Below, piece by piece: positions 26,752 to 36,707 of a stretch of DNA of 64,000 nt. Each line of letters opens with the position of its first letter. Positions within the stretch are counted from its first letter, which is position 1. The notes below the pieces were generated by a model. It ran no database searches, was not told the origin of the DNA, and was given only the letters and a program-made list of their open reading frames with translations. Origin of the DNA: an uncultured Clostridia bacterium (GTDB taxonomy: Bacteria > Bacillota > Clostridia > Oscillospirales > Acutalibacteraceae). The DNA is taken from positions 1-64,000 of the forward strand of contig CANRPD010000001.1 in assembly GCA_947632385.1 (NCBI GenBank). The letters are read 5' to 3'. The position numbers and the translations under genes were made by a program.

Positions 26752-27891
26752 ATGGCGGGCAGCGAGCACTATCTGGACAGCAGCGCCACCACGCCCGTGG
26801 ATCCCCGGGCGGCCCGGGTGGCCTATGACCTGATGACCGTGGAATGGGGCAACCCCTCCTCCCTGCACGACCGGGGCTTTGCGGCCCGGCAGGCGCTGGA
26901 GCACGCCCGGGAGCAGGTGGCCCGGGGGCTGGGGGCGTCCCCGGAGGAGATCGTGTTCACCTCCGGCGGCACGGAGGCCAACAACCTGGCCATTTTTGGG
27001 GCAGCGGCGGCCCTGCGCCGCCGGGGAGACCGCATCGTCACCACGCAGATCGAGCACGAATCGGTGCTCAACGCCGCCCGGGAGCTGGAAGACCAGGGCT
27101 TTGAGGTGGTGTACCTCCCGCCGGAGCGCGACGGGACCCTCTCCGAATCGGCCCTGGCCCAGGCCATCAACGAAAAGACGGTGCTGGTCTCCCTGATGCT
27201 GGTGAACAACGAGACCGGGGCCCTGCTGCCGGTGCAGGCGGCCCGGCGGGCCCTCAATCGGTGCAAGTCCCCGGGGGTGCTCCATGTGGACGGGGTCCAG
27301 GCCTTCGGCAAGATGGAGCTGTCCCCCAAAAAGCTGGGCGCCGACCTGGTGACGGTCAGCGCCCACAAGATCCACGGGCCCAAGGGAGCCGGCGCGCTGT
27401 ACGTCAAAAAGGGCGTGCGGGTGCTGCCCCGGGCCTTTGGCGGCGGGCAGGAGCGGGCCCTGCGCTCCGGCACGGAGAGCGTCCCCCTGCTGGGGGCCTT
27501 CGGGGCGGCGGTGGAGCTGCTGCCCCCGGTGGAAACGTCCCTGCCCCGGGTGGAGGCCCTGGCCCGGCGGCTGCGGGCGGGGCTGGAGCGGCTGCCCGGG
27601 GTGGCTCTCAATTCCCCGCCCGACGGGCTGCCCTATGTGGTGAATTTTTCCGCGGGGCGCGTCCGGGCGGAGACCATGCTGCATTTCCTCTCCCAGCGGG
27701 GGGTCTATGTGTCGGCGGGGTCCGCCTGCGGCCGGGCCAAGCCCAGCCATGTGCTCACGGCCATGGGCCTGCCCAAGGAGCGGGTGGCCTCGGCGCTGCG
27801 GGCCAGCTTTTCCTGGGATTCCACAGAGGACGACGTGGACGCCCTGCTGGCGGGCCTGGCCGCAGGGCTGGAGAGCCTGTCTCACGAATAG
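26752..27891 (+). CDS. Cysteine desulfurase (NifS/IscS family)
   Basis: 'YLDSSATTPVDPRA', 'FTSGGTEANNLAIFG', 'SAHKIHGPKGAGALYV', 'SAGSACGRAKPSHVLTAMGL'. Confidence 0.95.
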   Translation: MAGSEHYLDSSATTPVDPRAARVAYDLMTVEWGNPSSLHDRGFAARQALEHAREQVARGLGASPEEIVFTSGGTEANNLAIFGAAAALRRRGDRIVTTQIEHESVLNAARELEDQGFEVVYLPPERDGTLSESALAQAINEKTVLVSLMLVNNETGALLPVQAARRALNRCKSPGVLHVDGVQAFGKMELSPKKLGADLVTVSAHKIHGPKGAGALYVKKGVRVLPRAFGGGQERALRSGTESVPLLGAFGAAVELLPPVETSLPRVEALARRLRAGLERLPGVALNSPPDGLPYVVNFSAGRVRAETMLHFLSQRGVYVSAGSACGRAKPSHVLTAMGLPKERVASALRASFSWDSTEDDVDALLAGLAAGLESLSHE

Positions 27892-27909
27892 AAAAAAGGA
27901 GTGGCCTTC

Positions 27910-29085
27910 ATGCCAAAGGAAGTCATTTTGCTGAAGCTGGGCGAGGTGGTCCTGAAGGGCCTCAACCGCCGGACCTTTGAGGACGCGCTGCTGAAAAGCA
28001 TCCGCCGGCGGCTGCGCAGCGCCGGGGACTTTGCCGTGAACTCGCTGCAGTCCACGGTGTATGTGATCCCCCAGAACGACGACGCGGACATGGACCTGGC
28101 CGAAGAGCGGTGCGCCAAGATCTTCGGCGCGGTGAGCCTGGTGCGGGCCGGCTCGGTGGAAAAGGACCTGGACGCCATCTGCCGCCGGGCCGCGGAGTAT
28201 CTTCGGGACGAGCTGGAAAGCGCCGCCACCTTCAAGGTGGAGTGCAAGCGCTCGGACAAGAAATTCCCCTACCGCTCTCCGGAGATCGCCGCCCAGGTGG
28301 GCGGATACCTGCTGGACCGTTATCCCCATCTCACGGTGGACGTCCATGCGCCGGACGTGACCGTGTGGGTGGAGATCCGGGAAGCCCAGGCCTTTGTCCA
28401 TGCCGATGCGAAGCCCGGCGCGGGAGGCATCCCCGTGGGCACCGGGGGCCGGGCGGCGGTCCTCATCTCTGGCGGGCTGGACAGCCCCGTGGCCGCCTGG
28501 ATGATGGCCAAACGGGGCGTGGAGCTGACGGCCATCCACTTTGCCAGCCCGCCCTATACCAGCCCCCAGGCCCACGACAAGGTGGTGCGCCTGGTGCGGA
28601 AGGTCAGCGAATATGCCGGCCGGGTCAAGCTGATCACCGTGGAGCTGACCCACCTGCAGGAGGAGATCCGGGACCGCTGCCGGGAGGACCTGGGCACGGT
28701 GATCCTCCGGCGGTTCATGCTCCGGGCGGCGGAACGGATCGCCCGGGAGGAGGACTGCGCCGCGCTGATCACCGGGGAGAGCCTGGGCCAGGTGGCCAGC
28801 CAGACGCTGCAGGCCCTCACCTGCACGGACGCCGCCGTGGAGATCCCCGTGTTCCGGCCCCTCATCGGCGCCGACAAGGTGGAGATCGTGGAGCTGGCCC
28901 GGAAGATCGACACCTACGACATCTCCATCGAGCCCTATGAGGACTGCTGCACCATCTTTACCCCCAAGCACCCCCGCACCCGTCCCCTGCTGCGATTCGT
29001 GGAGGAGGCGGAGCGCGCCATCGACGGCGAGGCCCTGCTCGCCGAGGCCCTGGGGACCGTCACCACCCAGTGGGTGCAGCCGTGA
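27910..29085 (+). CDS. thiI: tRNA 4-thiouridine synthase ThiI
   Basis: MPKEVILLKLGEVVLKGLNRRTFEDAL..., THUMP region, 'VLISGGLDSPVAAWMMAKRGVELTAIHFASPPYTS'. Confidence 0.96.
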   Translation: MPKEVILLKLGEVVLKGLNRRTFEDALLKSIRRRLRSAGDFAVNSLQSTVYVIPQNDDADMDLAEERCAKIFGAVSLVRAGSVEKDLDAICRRAAEYLRDELESAATFKVECKRSDKKFPYRSPEIAAQVGGYLLDRYPHLTVDVHAPDVTVWVEIREAQAFVHADAKPGAGGIPVGTGGRAAVLISGGLDSPVAAWMMAKRGVELTAIHFASPPYTSPQAHDKVVRLVRKVSEYAGRVKLITVELTHLQEEIRDRCREDLGTVILRRFMLRAAERIAREEDCAALITGESLGQVASQTLQALTCTDAAVEIPVFRPLIGADKVEIVELARKIDTYDISIEPYEDCCTIFTPKHPRTRPLLRFVEEAERAIDGEALLAEALGTVTTQWVQP

Positions 29086-29099
29086 GGGAGGAAAGGCAG

Positions 29100-29636
29100 A
29101 TGCAAGTGCTTGCCATTGCCGCTGTGACGGCGGGCGGGAAAACCACCGTCGTCCATGCAATCCAAGACCAGCTGCCCAGGACGGCGGCCCTCCATTTTGA
29201 CGACTATTCCTTTGCAGGTGCAGTGGAGGACTTTCCCCAATGGGTCGCCGACGGCGCAGACTACAACGTGTGGGATCTCAGCCCACTGGAAAGAGACATC
29301 CTGTCTCTGAAAAACAGCGGGCAGTATGACTATTTGGTGCTGGACTATCCCTTTGCGTACTGCCACGACCGGCTCAAGCCCTACATCGACTTTGCCGCGT
29401 TCATCGATACGCCCCTGGATATCGCCTTGGCGAGACGGGTCCTGCGGGACTATGGGGACGCATCCGGCGAGGCGATCCGCCAGGACCTGGACATGTACCT
29501 CAACTATGCCCGGCTGGGGTATGTGCAGATGCTCCAGGATATCCTGCCGTCGTCGGACTACGTGGCCGATGGGACCCAGACGCCGGAAGCCATCGCGGCC
29601 GAGATCATCGGGGCTTTTCTAAATCGTACCGAATGA
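29100..29636 (+). CDS. Uridine kinase-like P-loop ATPase
   Basis: MQVLAIAAVTAGGKTTVVHAIQDQL... 'LHFDDYSF' typical of phosphoribulokinase/uridine kinase folds. Confidence 0.65.
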   Translation: MQVLAIAAVTAGGKTTVVHAIQDQLPRTAALHFDDYSFAGAVEDFPQWVADGADYNVWDLSPLERDILSLKNSGQYDYLVLDYPFAYCHDRLKPYIDFAAFIDTPLDIALARRVLRDYGDASGEAIRQDLDMYLNYARLGYVQMLQDILPSSDYVADGTQTPEAIAAEIIGAFLNRTE

Positions 29637-29661
29637 AATGCGATTACACAGGAGGAAACTT

Positions 29662-30918
29662 ATGAACGCAGAGATCATTTCCGTCGGCACCGAATTGCTG
29701 CTGGGCCAGGTGGTGAACACCGACGCCGCCATCGTGGCCCAGGAGCTGTCCGCCCTGGGCATCAGCCTGCTGCACACCTCGGTGGTGGGGGACAACCCCC
29801 AGCGCCTGAAGGACGCCGTGGAGACGGCCCTGGCCCGCAGCGACCTGCTCATCATGACCGGCGGCCTGGGACCCACCACCGACGACCTGACCAAGGAGAC
29901 CACCGCAGCCGCCGCCGGGAAAAAGCTGGTCCTCCACCCGGAGAGCCTGGACCGGATCAAAAATTACTTCAACGGCGCTCTGATGACCCCCAACCAGGAA
30001 AAGCAGGCCTGGCTGCCCGAGGGCTGCACCGTGCTGCAAAACGACAACGGCACCGCCCCCGGCTGCGCCTTCACGGCGGAAAACGGCTGTGTGGTGATCA
30101 TGCTGCCCGGCCCGCCCTCAGAGCTGGCCCCCATGCTGAAAAACCGCGCCGTGCCGTTTCTCAGGCAGCTGCAGGATTCCGTGATCGTCTCCCACAACAT
30201 CCACATCTACGGCCTGGGCGAGGCCCCGGTGGCCCAGATCATGGATGACTGCATGGACGGGGAGAACCCCACCCTGGCCCCCTACGCCAAGGAGGGCGAA
30301 TGTATGCTGCGGGTCACCGCCAAGGCCCAGACCCCCGAAGCAGCCGACCGCCTCTGCCAGCCCCTGATGGAGGAGATCTTCCGGCGGCTGGGGGCCTACA
30401 TCTACAGCGTGGACGTGGAGACCCTGGAGGAAGTGGTGGTGGCAGAGCTCGCCGCCCACGGCAAGACCCTGGCCGTGGCGGAGTCCTGCACCGGGGGCCT
30501 GCTGGCTAAGCGCATCACCGACGTCCCCGGGGCGTCCCAGGTGTTCCAAATGGGGTGCGTCACCTATGCCAATGCCGCCAAGGAGGCCCTGCTGTTCGTG
30601 CCCCATGAGACCCTGGAGGCCCACGGCGCAGTCAGCGAGGAGACTGCCCGGGCCATGGCCGAGGGCATCGTCCGGCGGGCGGGCAGCGACATCGGCGTGG
30701 GCATCACCGGCATCGCCGGGCCCGATGGCGGCACGGCGGAAAAGCCCGTGGGCACCATCTACATCGCCCTGTCCGACGGCCGGCAGACCTGGGTGGCCAA
30801 GCGCGCGCCCATCGGCCGCACCAAGAGCCGGGACTGGCACCGCCACTGCGCCGCCTCCCAGGCGCTGGACATGGTCCGCCGGTACGTGCTGGGCCTGGAC
30901 GTGCTCCCCAAGCCGTGA
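29662..30918 (+). CDS. cinA: Competence/damage-inducible protein A (CinA, nicotinamide-nucleotide amidase)
   Basis: MNAEIISVGTELLLGQVVNTDAAIVAQEL...GGLGPTTDDLTKE...; 'AVAESCTGGLLAKRITDVPGAS'. Confidence 0.96.
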   Translation: MNAEIISVGTELLLGQVVNTDAAIVAQELSALGISLLHTSVVGDNPQRLKDAVETALARSDLLIMTGGLGPTTDDLTKETTAAAAGKKLVLHPESLDRIKNYFNGALMTPNQEKQAWLPEGCTVLQNDNGTAPGCAFTAENGCVVIMLPGPPSELAPMLKNRAVPFLRQLQDSVIVSHNIHIYGLGEAPVAQIMDDCMDGENPTLAPYAKEGECMLRVTAKAQTPEAADRLCQPLMEEIFRRLGAYIYSVDVETLEEVVVAELAAHGKTLAVAESCTGGLLAKRITDVPGASQVFQMGCVTYANAAKEALLFVPHETLEAHGAVSEETARAMAEGIVRRAGSDIGVGITGIAGPDGGTAEKPVGTIYIALSDGRQTWVAKRAPIGRTKSRDWHRHCAASQALDMVRRYVLGLDVLPKP

Positions 30919-31853
30919 GAGAGACGGGACGTTTCGCGCCCAGCCCCAGCGGACAGCTGCACCTGGGCAACCTGTTCTGCTTCCTGCTGGCCTGGCTCTC
31001 CGCCCGGGCCCAGGGGGGCGAGATGGTGCTGCGCATCGAAGATCTGGACCCCGACCGCACCCGGACGGCCTACGCCCGGGGGGCGGAGGACGATCTGCGC
31101 TTTTTGGGCCTGGACTGGGACCGGGGCGGCGTGGACGGCGGCACGGAGTATTCCCAGGGCCGCCGCACGGCCTATTACCAGACGTTGCTGGAGCGGCTGG
31201 ACCAAATGGGCCTCACCTATCCCTGCTTTTGCTCCCGGGCCCAGCTCCACGCCGCCAGCGCGCCCCACGCTTCCGACGGCGAGCCCATCTACCCCGGCAC
31301 CTGCCGGGACCTGGCCCCCGACCAGGTCCGGGCCCTTTCCCGCACCCGGTCCCCCGCCGTCCGCCTGCGGGTGGACGACGACCCCATCGCCTTCACCGAC
31401 GGGGTCTACGGGCCCTTCCGGCAGCGGCTGACCCAGGTCTGCGGGGATTTCCTCCTCCGCCGGTCCGACGGGGTCTTTGCCTATCAGCTGGCCGTGGTGG
31501 CGGACGACGCCGCCATGGGGGTCACCCAGGTGGTGCGGGGCCGGGATCTCCTCTCCTCCACCCCCCGGCAGCTCTACCTGTACCGGCTGCTGGGGTTTGC
31601 CCCGCCCCGGTTCTACCACACGCCCCTGCTGCTGGCCCCGGACGGCCGCCGCCTCTCCAAGCGGGACGGCGACGTGTGCCTGGATGCCCTGCGGGCCCGG
31701 GGCCTCACCGGCCCGGACGTGGTGGGGCGGCTGGCCTTTTTGGCCGGCCTGCAGGAGACCCCCCGCCCCGTGACCCCCCGGGAGCTCCTCCCCGCCTTCT
31801 CCTGGGACCGCGTCCCCCGGCAGGACATCTGTCTGCCGCCGGAGTGGCTCTAG
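30915..31853 (+). CDS. gluQ: Glutamyl-Q tRNA(Asp) synthetase (GluQ-RS)
   Basis: 'GRFAPSPSGQLHLGNLFCFLLAWL', 'LRIEDLDPDRTR', 'LAPDGRRLSKRDGD'. GTG start overlapping the cinA stop. Confidence 0.9.
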   Translation: MRETGRFAPSPSGQLHLGNLFCFLLAWLSARAQGGEMVLRIEDLDPDRTRTAYARGAEDDLRFLGLDWDRGGVDGGTEYSQGRRTAYYQTLLERLDQMGLTYPCFCSRAQLHAASAPHASDGEPIYPGTCRDLAPDQVRALSRTRSPAVRLRVDDDPIAFTDGVYGPFRQRLTQVCGDFLLRRSDGVFAYQLAVVADDAAMGVTQVVRGRDLLSSTPRQLYLYRLLGFAPPRFYHTPLLLAPDGRRLSKRDGDVCLDALRARGLTGPDVVGRLAFLAGLQETPRPVTPRELLPAFSWDRVPRQDICLPPEWL

Positions 31854-31977
31854 GCGTTCATAGGCTGTTTACAATTTATTTACTTTTTCAGGAAGAAAGG
31901 CCCCCGGTTTTTCTGGTACAATGGACCGGATCGACAAGGGGGCATTTTTTGCCCGAAACGGAAAGGACCTGCAGCAC

Positions 31978-34900
31978 ATGCTTGAACTCAGAACCATCGT
32001 CAAGGACTATCCCGCCGGAAGCGGCACGGTCCATGCCCTGCGGGGCATCGACCTGCAGTTTCGCCACAGCGAATTCGTGGCCATTTTGGGGCCCTCCGGC
32101 TGCGGCAAGACCACCCTGCTGAACATCGTTGGGGGCCTGGACCAGTACACCTCCGGAGACCTGATCATCAACGGCCGCTCCACCCGGGATTTTAAGGACC
32201 GGGACTGGGACGCCTACCGGAACCATTCGGTGGGCTTCGTCTTCCAGAGCTACAACCTGATCCCCCACCAAAGCGTGCTGCAGAACGTGGAGCTGGCCCT
32301 GACGCTGTCCGGCGTGGCCAAGAACGAGCGCCGCCGCCGGGCCCGGGAGGCCCTGGAAAAGGTGGGCCTGGGGGACCAGCTGAAGAAAAAGCCCGCGGAG
32401 ATGTCCGGCGGGCAGATGCAGCGGGTGGCCATCGCCCGGGCCATCGTCAACGATCCGGACATCGTCCTGGCGGACGAACCCACCGGCGCCCTGGACACCC
32501 AGACCAGCCTCCAGGTCATGGAGCTGCTCAAGGAGATCGCCCGGGACCGCCTGGTGATCATGGTCACCCACAACCCCGACCTGGCCCGGCAGTACGCCAC
32601 CCGCACCATCCAGATCCTGGACGGGCAGATCACCGGGGATTCCGCCCCTCTCACCCCGGAGGAAACGGCGGCGGAGCAGGCCCGGCACCCGGCCGTCTCC
32701 GGCCGGCGGAAGAAGGTAAAGCGGCCCAGCATGAAGCTGCACACCTCCTTCGGGCTGTCCCTCAAGAACCTGTTCACCAAAAAGGGCCGCACGGCGCTGA
32801 CCTCCTTTGCCGGGAGCATCGGCATCATCGGCATCGCCCTGATCCTCTCGGTGTCCACCGGCATGACCGCCTACATCGACGCCCTCCAGGAGGACACCCT
32901 ATCCTCCTACCCCCTCACCCTGGAGGCCCAGAGCCTGGACCTGAGCTCCATCATGCGGACCTTCATCGGCAACGCCCAGTCCGCCCAGGACCACGAGCGC
33001 GACGCGGTGTACCAGAAGACCGTGGTCTATGACATGATCAACGCCATGAACACCGCCGAGCTCACCGAAAACGACCTGCGCTCCTTCAAGGAGTACCTGG
33101 AGCGGGAGCGGGCCGACGCGGAGAGCCCCACCGGCCTGCACGAGGCGGTGAGCGGCGTGCAGTACGCCTATGACCTGGACCTGCTCATCTACACCGAGAA
33201 CGTGGACGGCTCCATCATCCGGGCCGATTCCCAGCAGCTGATGCAGGACCTGATGCGGGAGCACCTGGGCATGGACATGTCCACCCTGATGGGCCTCAGC
33301 CAAGGCTCCACCGGCATGATGTCCATGTTCACCAGCATGTCCCCGGCGTCCTCCTCTCTGGTCCTCTGGCAGGAGATGCTCCCCGGGGACGACGGCGAGC
33401 CCATCAACCCCGTGCTCCGGGGCCAGTATGACGTGGTGTACGGCCGCTGGCCGGAGAAGTACAACGAGCTGGTCCTGGTGCTGGACGAGGAGAACGAGCT
33501 GGACGACATGGCCCTCTATGCCCTGGGACTCAAATCCAAGGCGGACATGGACGAGGCCATGGAGGCCGCCGTGGACGGCCGGGAGCTGAAGGTGGAGCAG
33601 CAGCACTGGTCCTATGAGGACATCTGCTCCCGGGAGTTCCGCACCATCCTCCCCGCCGACTGCTACACCTATGAGGAGCTCACCGGCACCTACCGGGACC
33701 TGCGGGACACCGACGCCGGCCTGCGCTATCTCTATGACAACGGCCTGTCCCTCCGGGTCACCGGCATCATCCGCCCCAACGAGGACGCCGTCTCCACCAT
33801 GCTCACCGGGTCCATCGGCTACACCGCCGACCTCACCCGCTATCTCATCGAGCAGGCCCGGGATTCCGCGGCCCTGCAGGCCCAGCTGGACGACCCCGAC
33901 CGGGACGTCTTCACCGGGCTGCCCTTCCAGTCCACCACCGGGGACCTCACCGACGCCGAAAAGGAGGCGGAGTTCCGCAGCTACATCGACTCCTTGGACG
34001 ACCTGCACCTGGCCCAGGCCTATGAACAGATCATGAGCCTGCCCCCCGCCGAGGAGATGGAGGCGTACCTTGCCCAGGCCCTGGCCGGCATGGACCGGGC
34101 CGCCATGGAGGAGCAGCTCATCGCCGGCATGACCCAGCAGATGGCCATGGACGAGAACGAGATCCGGGACTACATCGCCGACATGGAGGACGACGAGCTG
34201 GAGGAGCTCTTCCGGCGCATGGCGGAGGAGCAGTACAAGCTGCAATACGCCGCCCAGGCCCAGGCCCAGCTGGCCGCGGTGGAGCCCGCCCAGCGGGTGG
34301 CCGCCCTGCGGGCCGCCCTGCCCGGCTACACCCGGGAGCAGTGCGCCCAGTACTACGACGAGGTCCTCACCTTCTCCGATTCCACCCTGGACAACAACCT
34401 GATCCTGTTGGGGGACGTCACCCTGGAGGACCCCGCGGAGATCTACCTCTACGCCTCCAGCTTCGACGCCAAGGACGTCATCGAGGACGCCATCGCCGCC
34501 TATAACGACACCGTGGACGACTTTTCCAAGATCACCTACACGGACTATGTGGGCCTGATGATGTCCTCCGTCACCTCCATCATCAACGCCATCACCTATG
34601 TGCTGGTGGCCTTCGTGGCGGTGTCTCTGGTGGTCTCCTCCATCATGATCGGCGTCATCACCCTGATCTCCGTCCAGGAGCGCACCAAGGAGATCGGCAT
34701 CCTCCGGGCCATCGGCGCCTCCAAGGGGAACGTCTCCAGCATGTTCAACGCCGAGACCGTCCTCATCGGGTTCACCTCCGGCCTGCTGGGCGTGGGGGTG
34801 ACCTACCTGCTGTGCATCCCCATCAACGCCATTTTGCACCACCTCACCGGCATCACCAGCCTGAACGCCTTCCTGCCGGTGCCCGCGGCGGTGATCCTGG

Positions 34901-34995
34901 TGGCCATCAGCGTGGGCCTGACCCTGTTCTCCGGGATCATCCCCTCCCGCTCCGCCGCCAAAAAGGACCCCGTGGTGGCCCTGCGCACGGAATGA
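31978..34995 (+). CDS. ABC transporter, ATP-binding domain fused to FtsX-like permease
   Basis: 'AILGPSGCGKTTLLNIVGGLDQ', 'MSGGQMQRVAIARAIVNDPDIVLADEPTGALD', C-term FtsX 'VQERTKEIGILRAIGASKGNVSSMFNAETVLIG'. Confidence 0.95.
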   Translation: MLELRTIVKDYPAGSGTVHALRGIDLQFRHSEFVAILGPSGCGKTTLLNIVGGLDQYTSGDLIINGRSTRDFKDRDWDAYRNHSVGFVFQSYNLIPHQSVLQNVELALTLSGVAKNERRRRAREALEKVGLGDQLKKKPAEMSGGQMQRVAIARAIVNDPDIVLADEPTGALDTQTSLQVMELLKEIARDRLVIMVTHNPDLARQYATRTIQILDGQITGDSAPLTPEETAAEQARHPAVSGRRKKVKRPSMKLHTSFGLSLKNLFTKKGRTALTSFAGSIGIIGIALILSVSTGMTAYIDALQEDTLSSYPLTLEAQSLDLSSIMRTFIGNAQSAQDHERDAVYQKTVVYDMINAMNTAELTENDLRSFKEYLERERADAESPTGLHEAVSGVQYAYDLDLLIYTENVDGSIIRADSQQLMQDLMREHLGMDMSTLMGLSQGSTGMMSMFTSMSPASSSLVLWQEMLPGDDGEPINPVLRGQYDVVYGRWPEKYNELVLVLDEENELDDMALYALGLKSKADMDEAMEAAVDGRELKVEQQHWSYEDICSREFRTILPADCYTYEELTGTYRDLRDTDAGLRYLYDNGLSLRVTGIIRPNEDAVSTMLTGSIGYTADLTRYLIEQARDSAALQAQLDDPDRDVFTGLPFQSTTGDLTDAEKEAEFRSYIDSLDDLHLAQAYEQIMSLPPAEEMEAYLAQALAGMDRAAMEEQLIAGMTQQMAMDENEIRDYIADMEDDELEELFRRMAEEQYKLQYAAQAQAQLAAVEPAQRVAALRAALPGYTREQCAQYYDEVLTFSDSTLDNNLILLGDVTLEDPAEIYLYASSFDAKDVIEDAIAAYNDTVDDFSKITYTDYVGLMMSSVTSIINAITYVLVAFVAVSLVVSSIMIGVITLISVQERTKEIGILRAIGASKGNVSSMFNAETVLIGFTSGLLGVGVTYLLCIPINAILHHLTGITSLNAFLPVPAAVILVAISVGLTLFSGIIPSRSAAKKDPVVALRTE

Positions 34996-35012
34996 TGCCC
35001 CAAAAAAGCCGC

Positions 35013-35045
35013 AAAAAAGCTCCCGGGAGACCGGGAGCTTTTTTG
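35013..35045. terminator. Bidirectional terminator between the ABC transporter and MarR genes
   Basis: AAAAAAGCTCCCGG-gaga-CCGGGAGCTTTTTT. Confidence 0.85.
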
Positions 35046-35152
35046 TCGGGGCTTTCGTCGCAGCCCCATCAAAAACGCCCCGGCGGGGTCGTTCCCGTCC
35101 GGGGCGTTTCGTGTCGAGTTGGGTCCTGCTGACAGTCCCGGCAGGGCCGGCG

Positions 35153-35629
35153 TCAGGTCTGGGCTCCCTGAGCTCCGCCGCACTGGAACTCGGGGTGGGA
35201 CTTGTGCAGGATCTTGTACAGCAGCTCGTACAGCGTCTTGGACTCCTGGGGGTCCAGGGGCGTGCACTGGGACATCTGCTGGGGGACGTTCAGGGCCTGG
35301 TCCCGCAGGGCCCTGCCCTTGTCTGTCAGGGTCACCAGCAGGTGCCGCTCGTCCAGCTGGGACCGCTGCCGGGTGAGGTAGCCCTTCTGCTCCATTTTCT
35401 TGAGCAGCGGGGTCAGGGTGCCGCTGTCCAGCAGCAGCCGGTCGCCCAGCTCCTTGGCCGTCAGCGAGTTCTTTTCCCACAGGATCATCATGGTGATGTA
35501 TTGGGTATAGGTCAGGTCGATCTGGTCCAGATACGGTTTGTACTGCCGGATCACGTCCCTGGCGCAGGCGTACAGCGGGAAGCAGAGCTGGTTTTCGAGC
35601 TTCAGCGTGTCGTACTTTTGATCTTTCAA
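35153..35629 (-). CDS. MarR/OhrR family transcriptional regulator
   Basis: 'LTAKELGDRLLLDSGTLTPLLKKMEQKGYLTRQRSQLDERHLLVTLTDKG'. Confidence 0.94.
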   Translation of the reverse strand: MKDQKYDTLKLENQLCFPLYACARDVIRQYKPYLDQIDLTYTQYITMMILWEKNSLTAKELGDRLLLDSGTLTPLLKKMEQKGYLTRQRSQLDERHLLVTLTDKGRALRDQALNVPQQMSQCTPLDPQESKTLYELLYKILHKSHPEFQCGGAQGAQT

Positions 35630-35838
35630 AATGGATCCCTCCTTGGAAGGCTTTGATACTCCATCGGCCCCTCAATGAACCGTTCCCTGTAAGTATACAC
35701 TTTTTTTGTCATTTTGTCACGTTTTTTTTGAAAAATATTACTGCATTTTTTGATGCCCCGGCTTGCAGGCTCCGGTCGGCGGAAAAGGGCGCCCAGCGGA
35801 AGCCCCAAATCGGGCGGAGAGGGAAACAAGCAAACATA

Positions 35839-35854
35839 TGTTTCACGTGAAACA
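35839..35854. promoter_or_regulatory. parS centromere-like site (ParB/Spo0J binding)
   Basis: TGTTTCACGTGAAACA, a perfect 16-bp palindrome identical to the canonical firmicute parS, read directly. Confidence 0.9.
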
Positions 35855-35859
35855 TCTTC

Positions 35860-35887
35860 GATTTTTCCCGGAATTCCGGGAAAAATC
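35860..35887. repeat. Perfect 28-bp palindrome next to parS
   Basis: GATTTTTCCCGGAATTCCGGGAAAAATC. Confidence 0.9.
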
Positions 35888-35964
35888 GGCCTTCATTTTT
35901 TGGGGATTTTTGAAAAATGGCGGCACAGCAGGAGAACGAGGCGAAAATAATTTGAGGCGGGGGG

Positions 35965-36014
35965 TTGACAAATACCCGGTGGGGGTATACTATAGAGATA
36001 CCCCCAGAGGGTAT
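35965..36014 (+). promoter_or_regulatory. Copper operon promoter with two CsoR-type operators
   Basis: TTGACA -17- TACTAT. Boxes ATACCCGGTGGGGGTAT (35972-35988) and ATACCCCCAGAGGGTAT (35998-36014). Confidence 0.8.
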
Positions 36015-36079
36015 TTTTGGACAGCCGTCCGGGCCGCTTTTGGGCCGGACGGGTATCCCAAAAGGAAAGAAGGGGCAGA

Positions 36080-36385
36080 ATGGAACCAAAACACTGCGAG
36101 GCTTGCAATAAGACCACGGAGCGTTCGGAAGAAGAACGGAAAAAGCTGATCCACCGGCTCAACCGCATCGAGGGGCAGATCCGGGGCATCCGGGGCATGG
36201 TGGAGCGAGACGCCTACTGCCCGGATATCCTGGTGCAGTCCGCCGCCGTATCCGCCGCCGTCAACGCCTTCAACAAGGATCTGATTGCCAGGCACCTGCG
36301 GGGCTGTGTGGCCCGGGATCTGCGGGCGGGGAAGGACGAGGTCATCGACGAGCTGGCGGCGACGCTGCAAAAGCTCATGCGGTAG
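36080..36385 (+). CDS. csoR: Metal-sensing transcriptional repressor (CsoR/FrmR family)
   Basis: 'KLIHRLNRIEGQIRGIRGMVERDAYCPDILVQSAAVSAAVNAFNKDLIARHLRGCV', canonical DUF156 C-H-C pattern. Confidence 0.92.
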   Translation: MEPKHCEACNKTTERSEEERKKLIHRLNRIEGQIRGIRGMVERDAYCPDILVQSAAVSAAVNAFNKDLIARHLRGCVARDLRAGKDEVIDELAATLQKLMR

Positions 36386-36443
36386 AAAAGGATCGGGCAG
36401 GGAACCAACCAAGGGAACCATGAAACGGCAAGGAGGATGTACG

Positions 36444-36695
36444 ATGCAACAGTTTACTGTGACGGGAATGGGCTGCGCGGGCTGCAAGGCCCGGGTGGAA
36501 AAGGCGGTGCGGGCCGTGCCGGGGGTCACCGGCGTGACGGTGGGCCTGGAGACCAGATCCATGCAGGTGGAAGGAGACGTCTCCCCGGAGGCGGTCATCC
36601 GGGCCGTGGAAGCGGCGGGCTACGGCGCGGCGGTGAAGGGATCGGCCCCGGTGAAGGTGCCCGTGCTGCGGCGCAGGACCCGCCCCGGGGACTGA
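36444..36695 (+). CDS. copZ: Heavy-metal-associated domain copper chaperone (CopZ-like)
   Basis: MQQFTVTGMGCAGCKARVEKAVRAVPGV... Confidence 0.85.
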   Translation: MQQFTVTGMGCAGCKARVEKAVRAVPGVTGVTVGLETRSMQVEGDVSPEAVIRAVEAAGYGAAVKGSAPVKVPVLRRRTRPGD

Positions 36696-36707
36696 GGAGG
36701 CTTTGGG

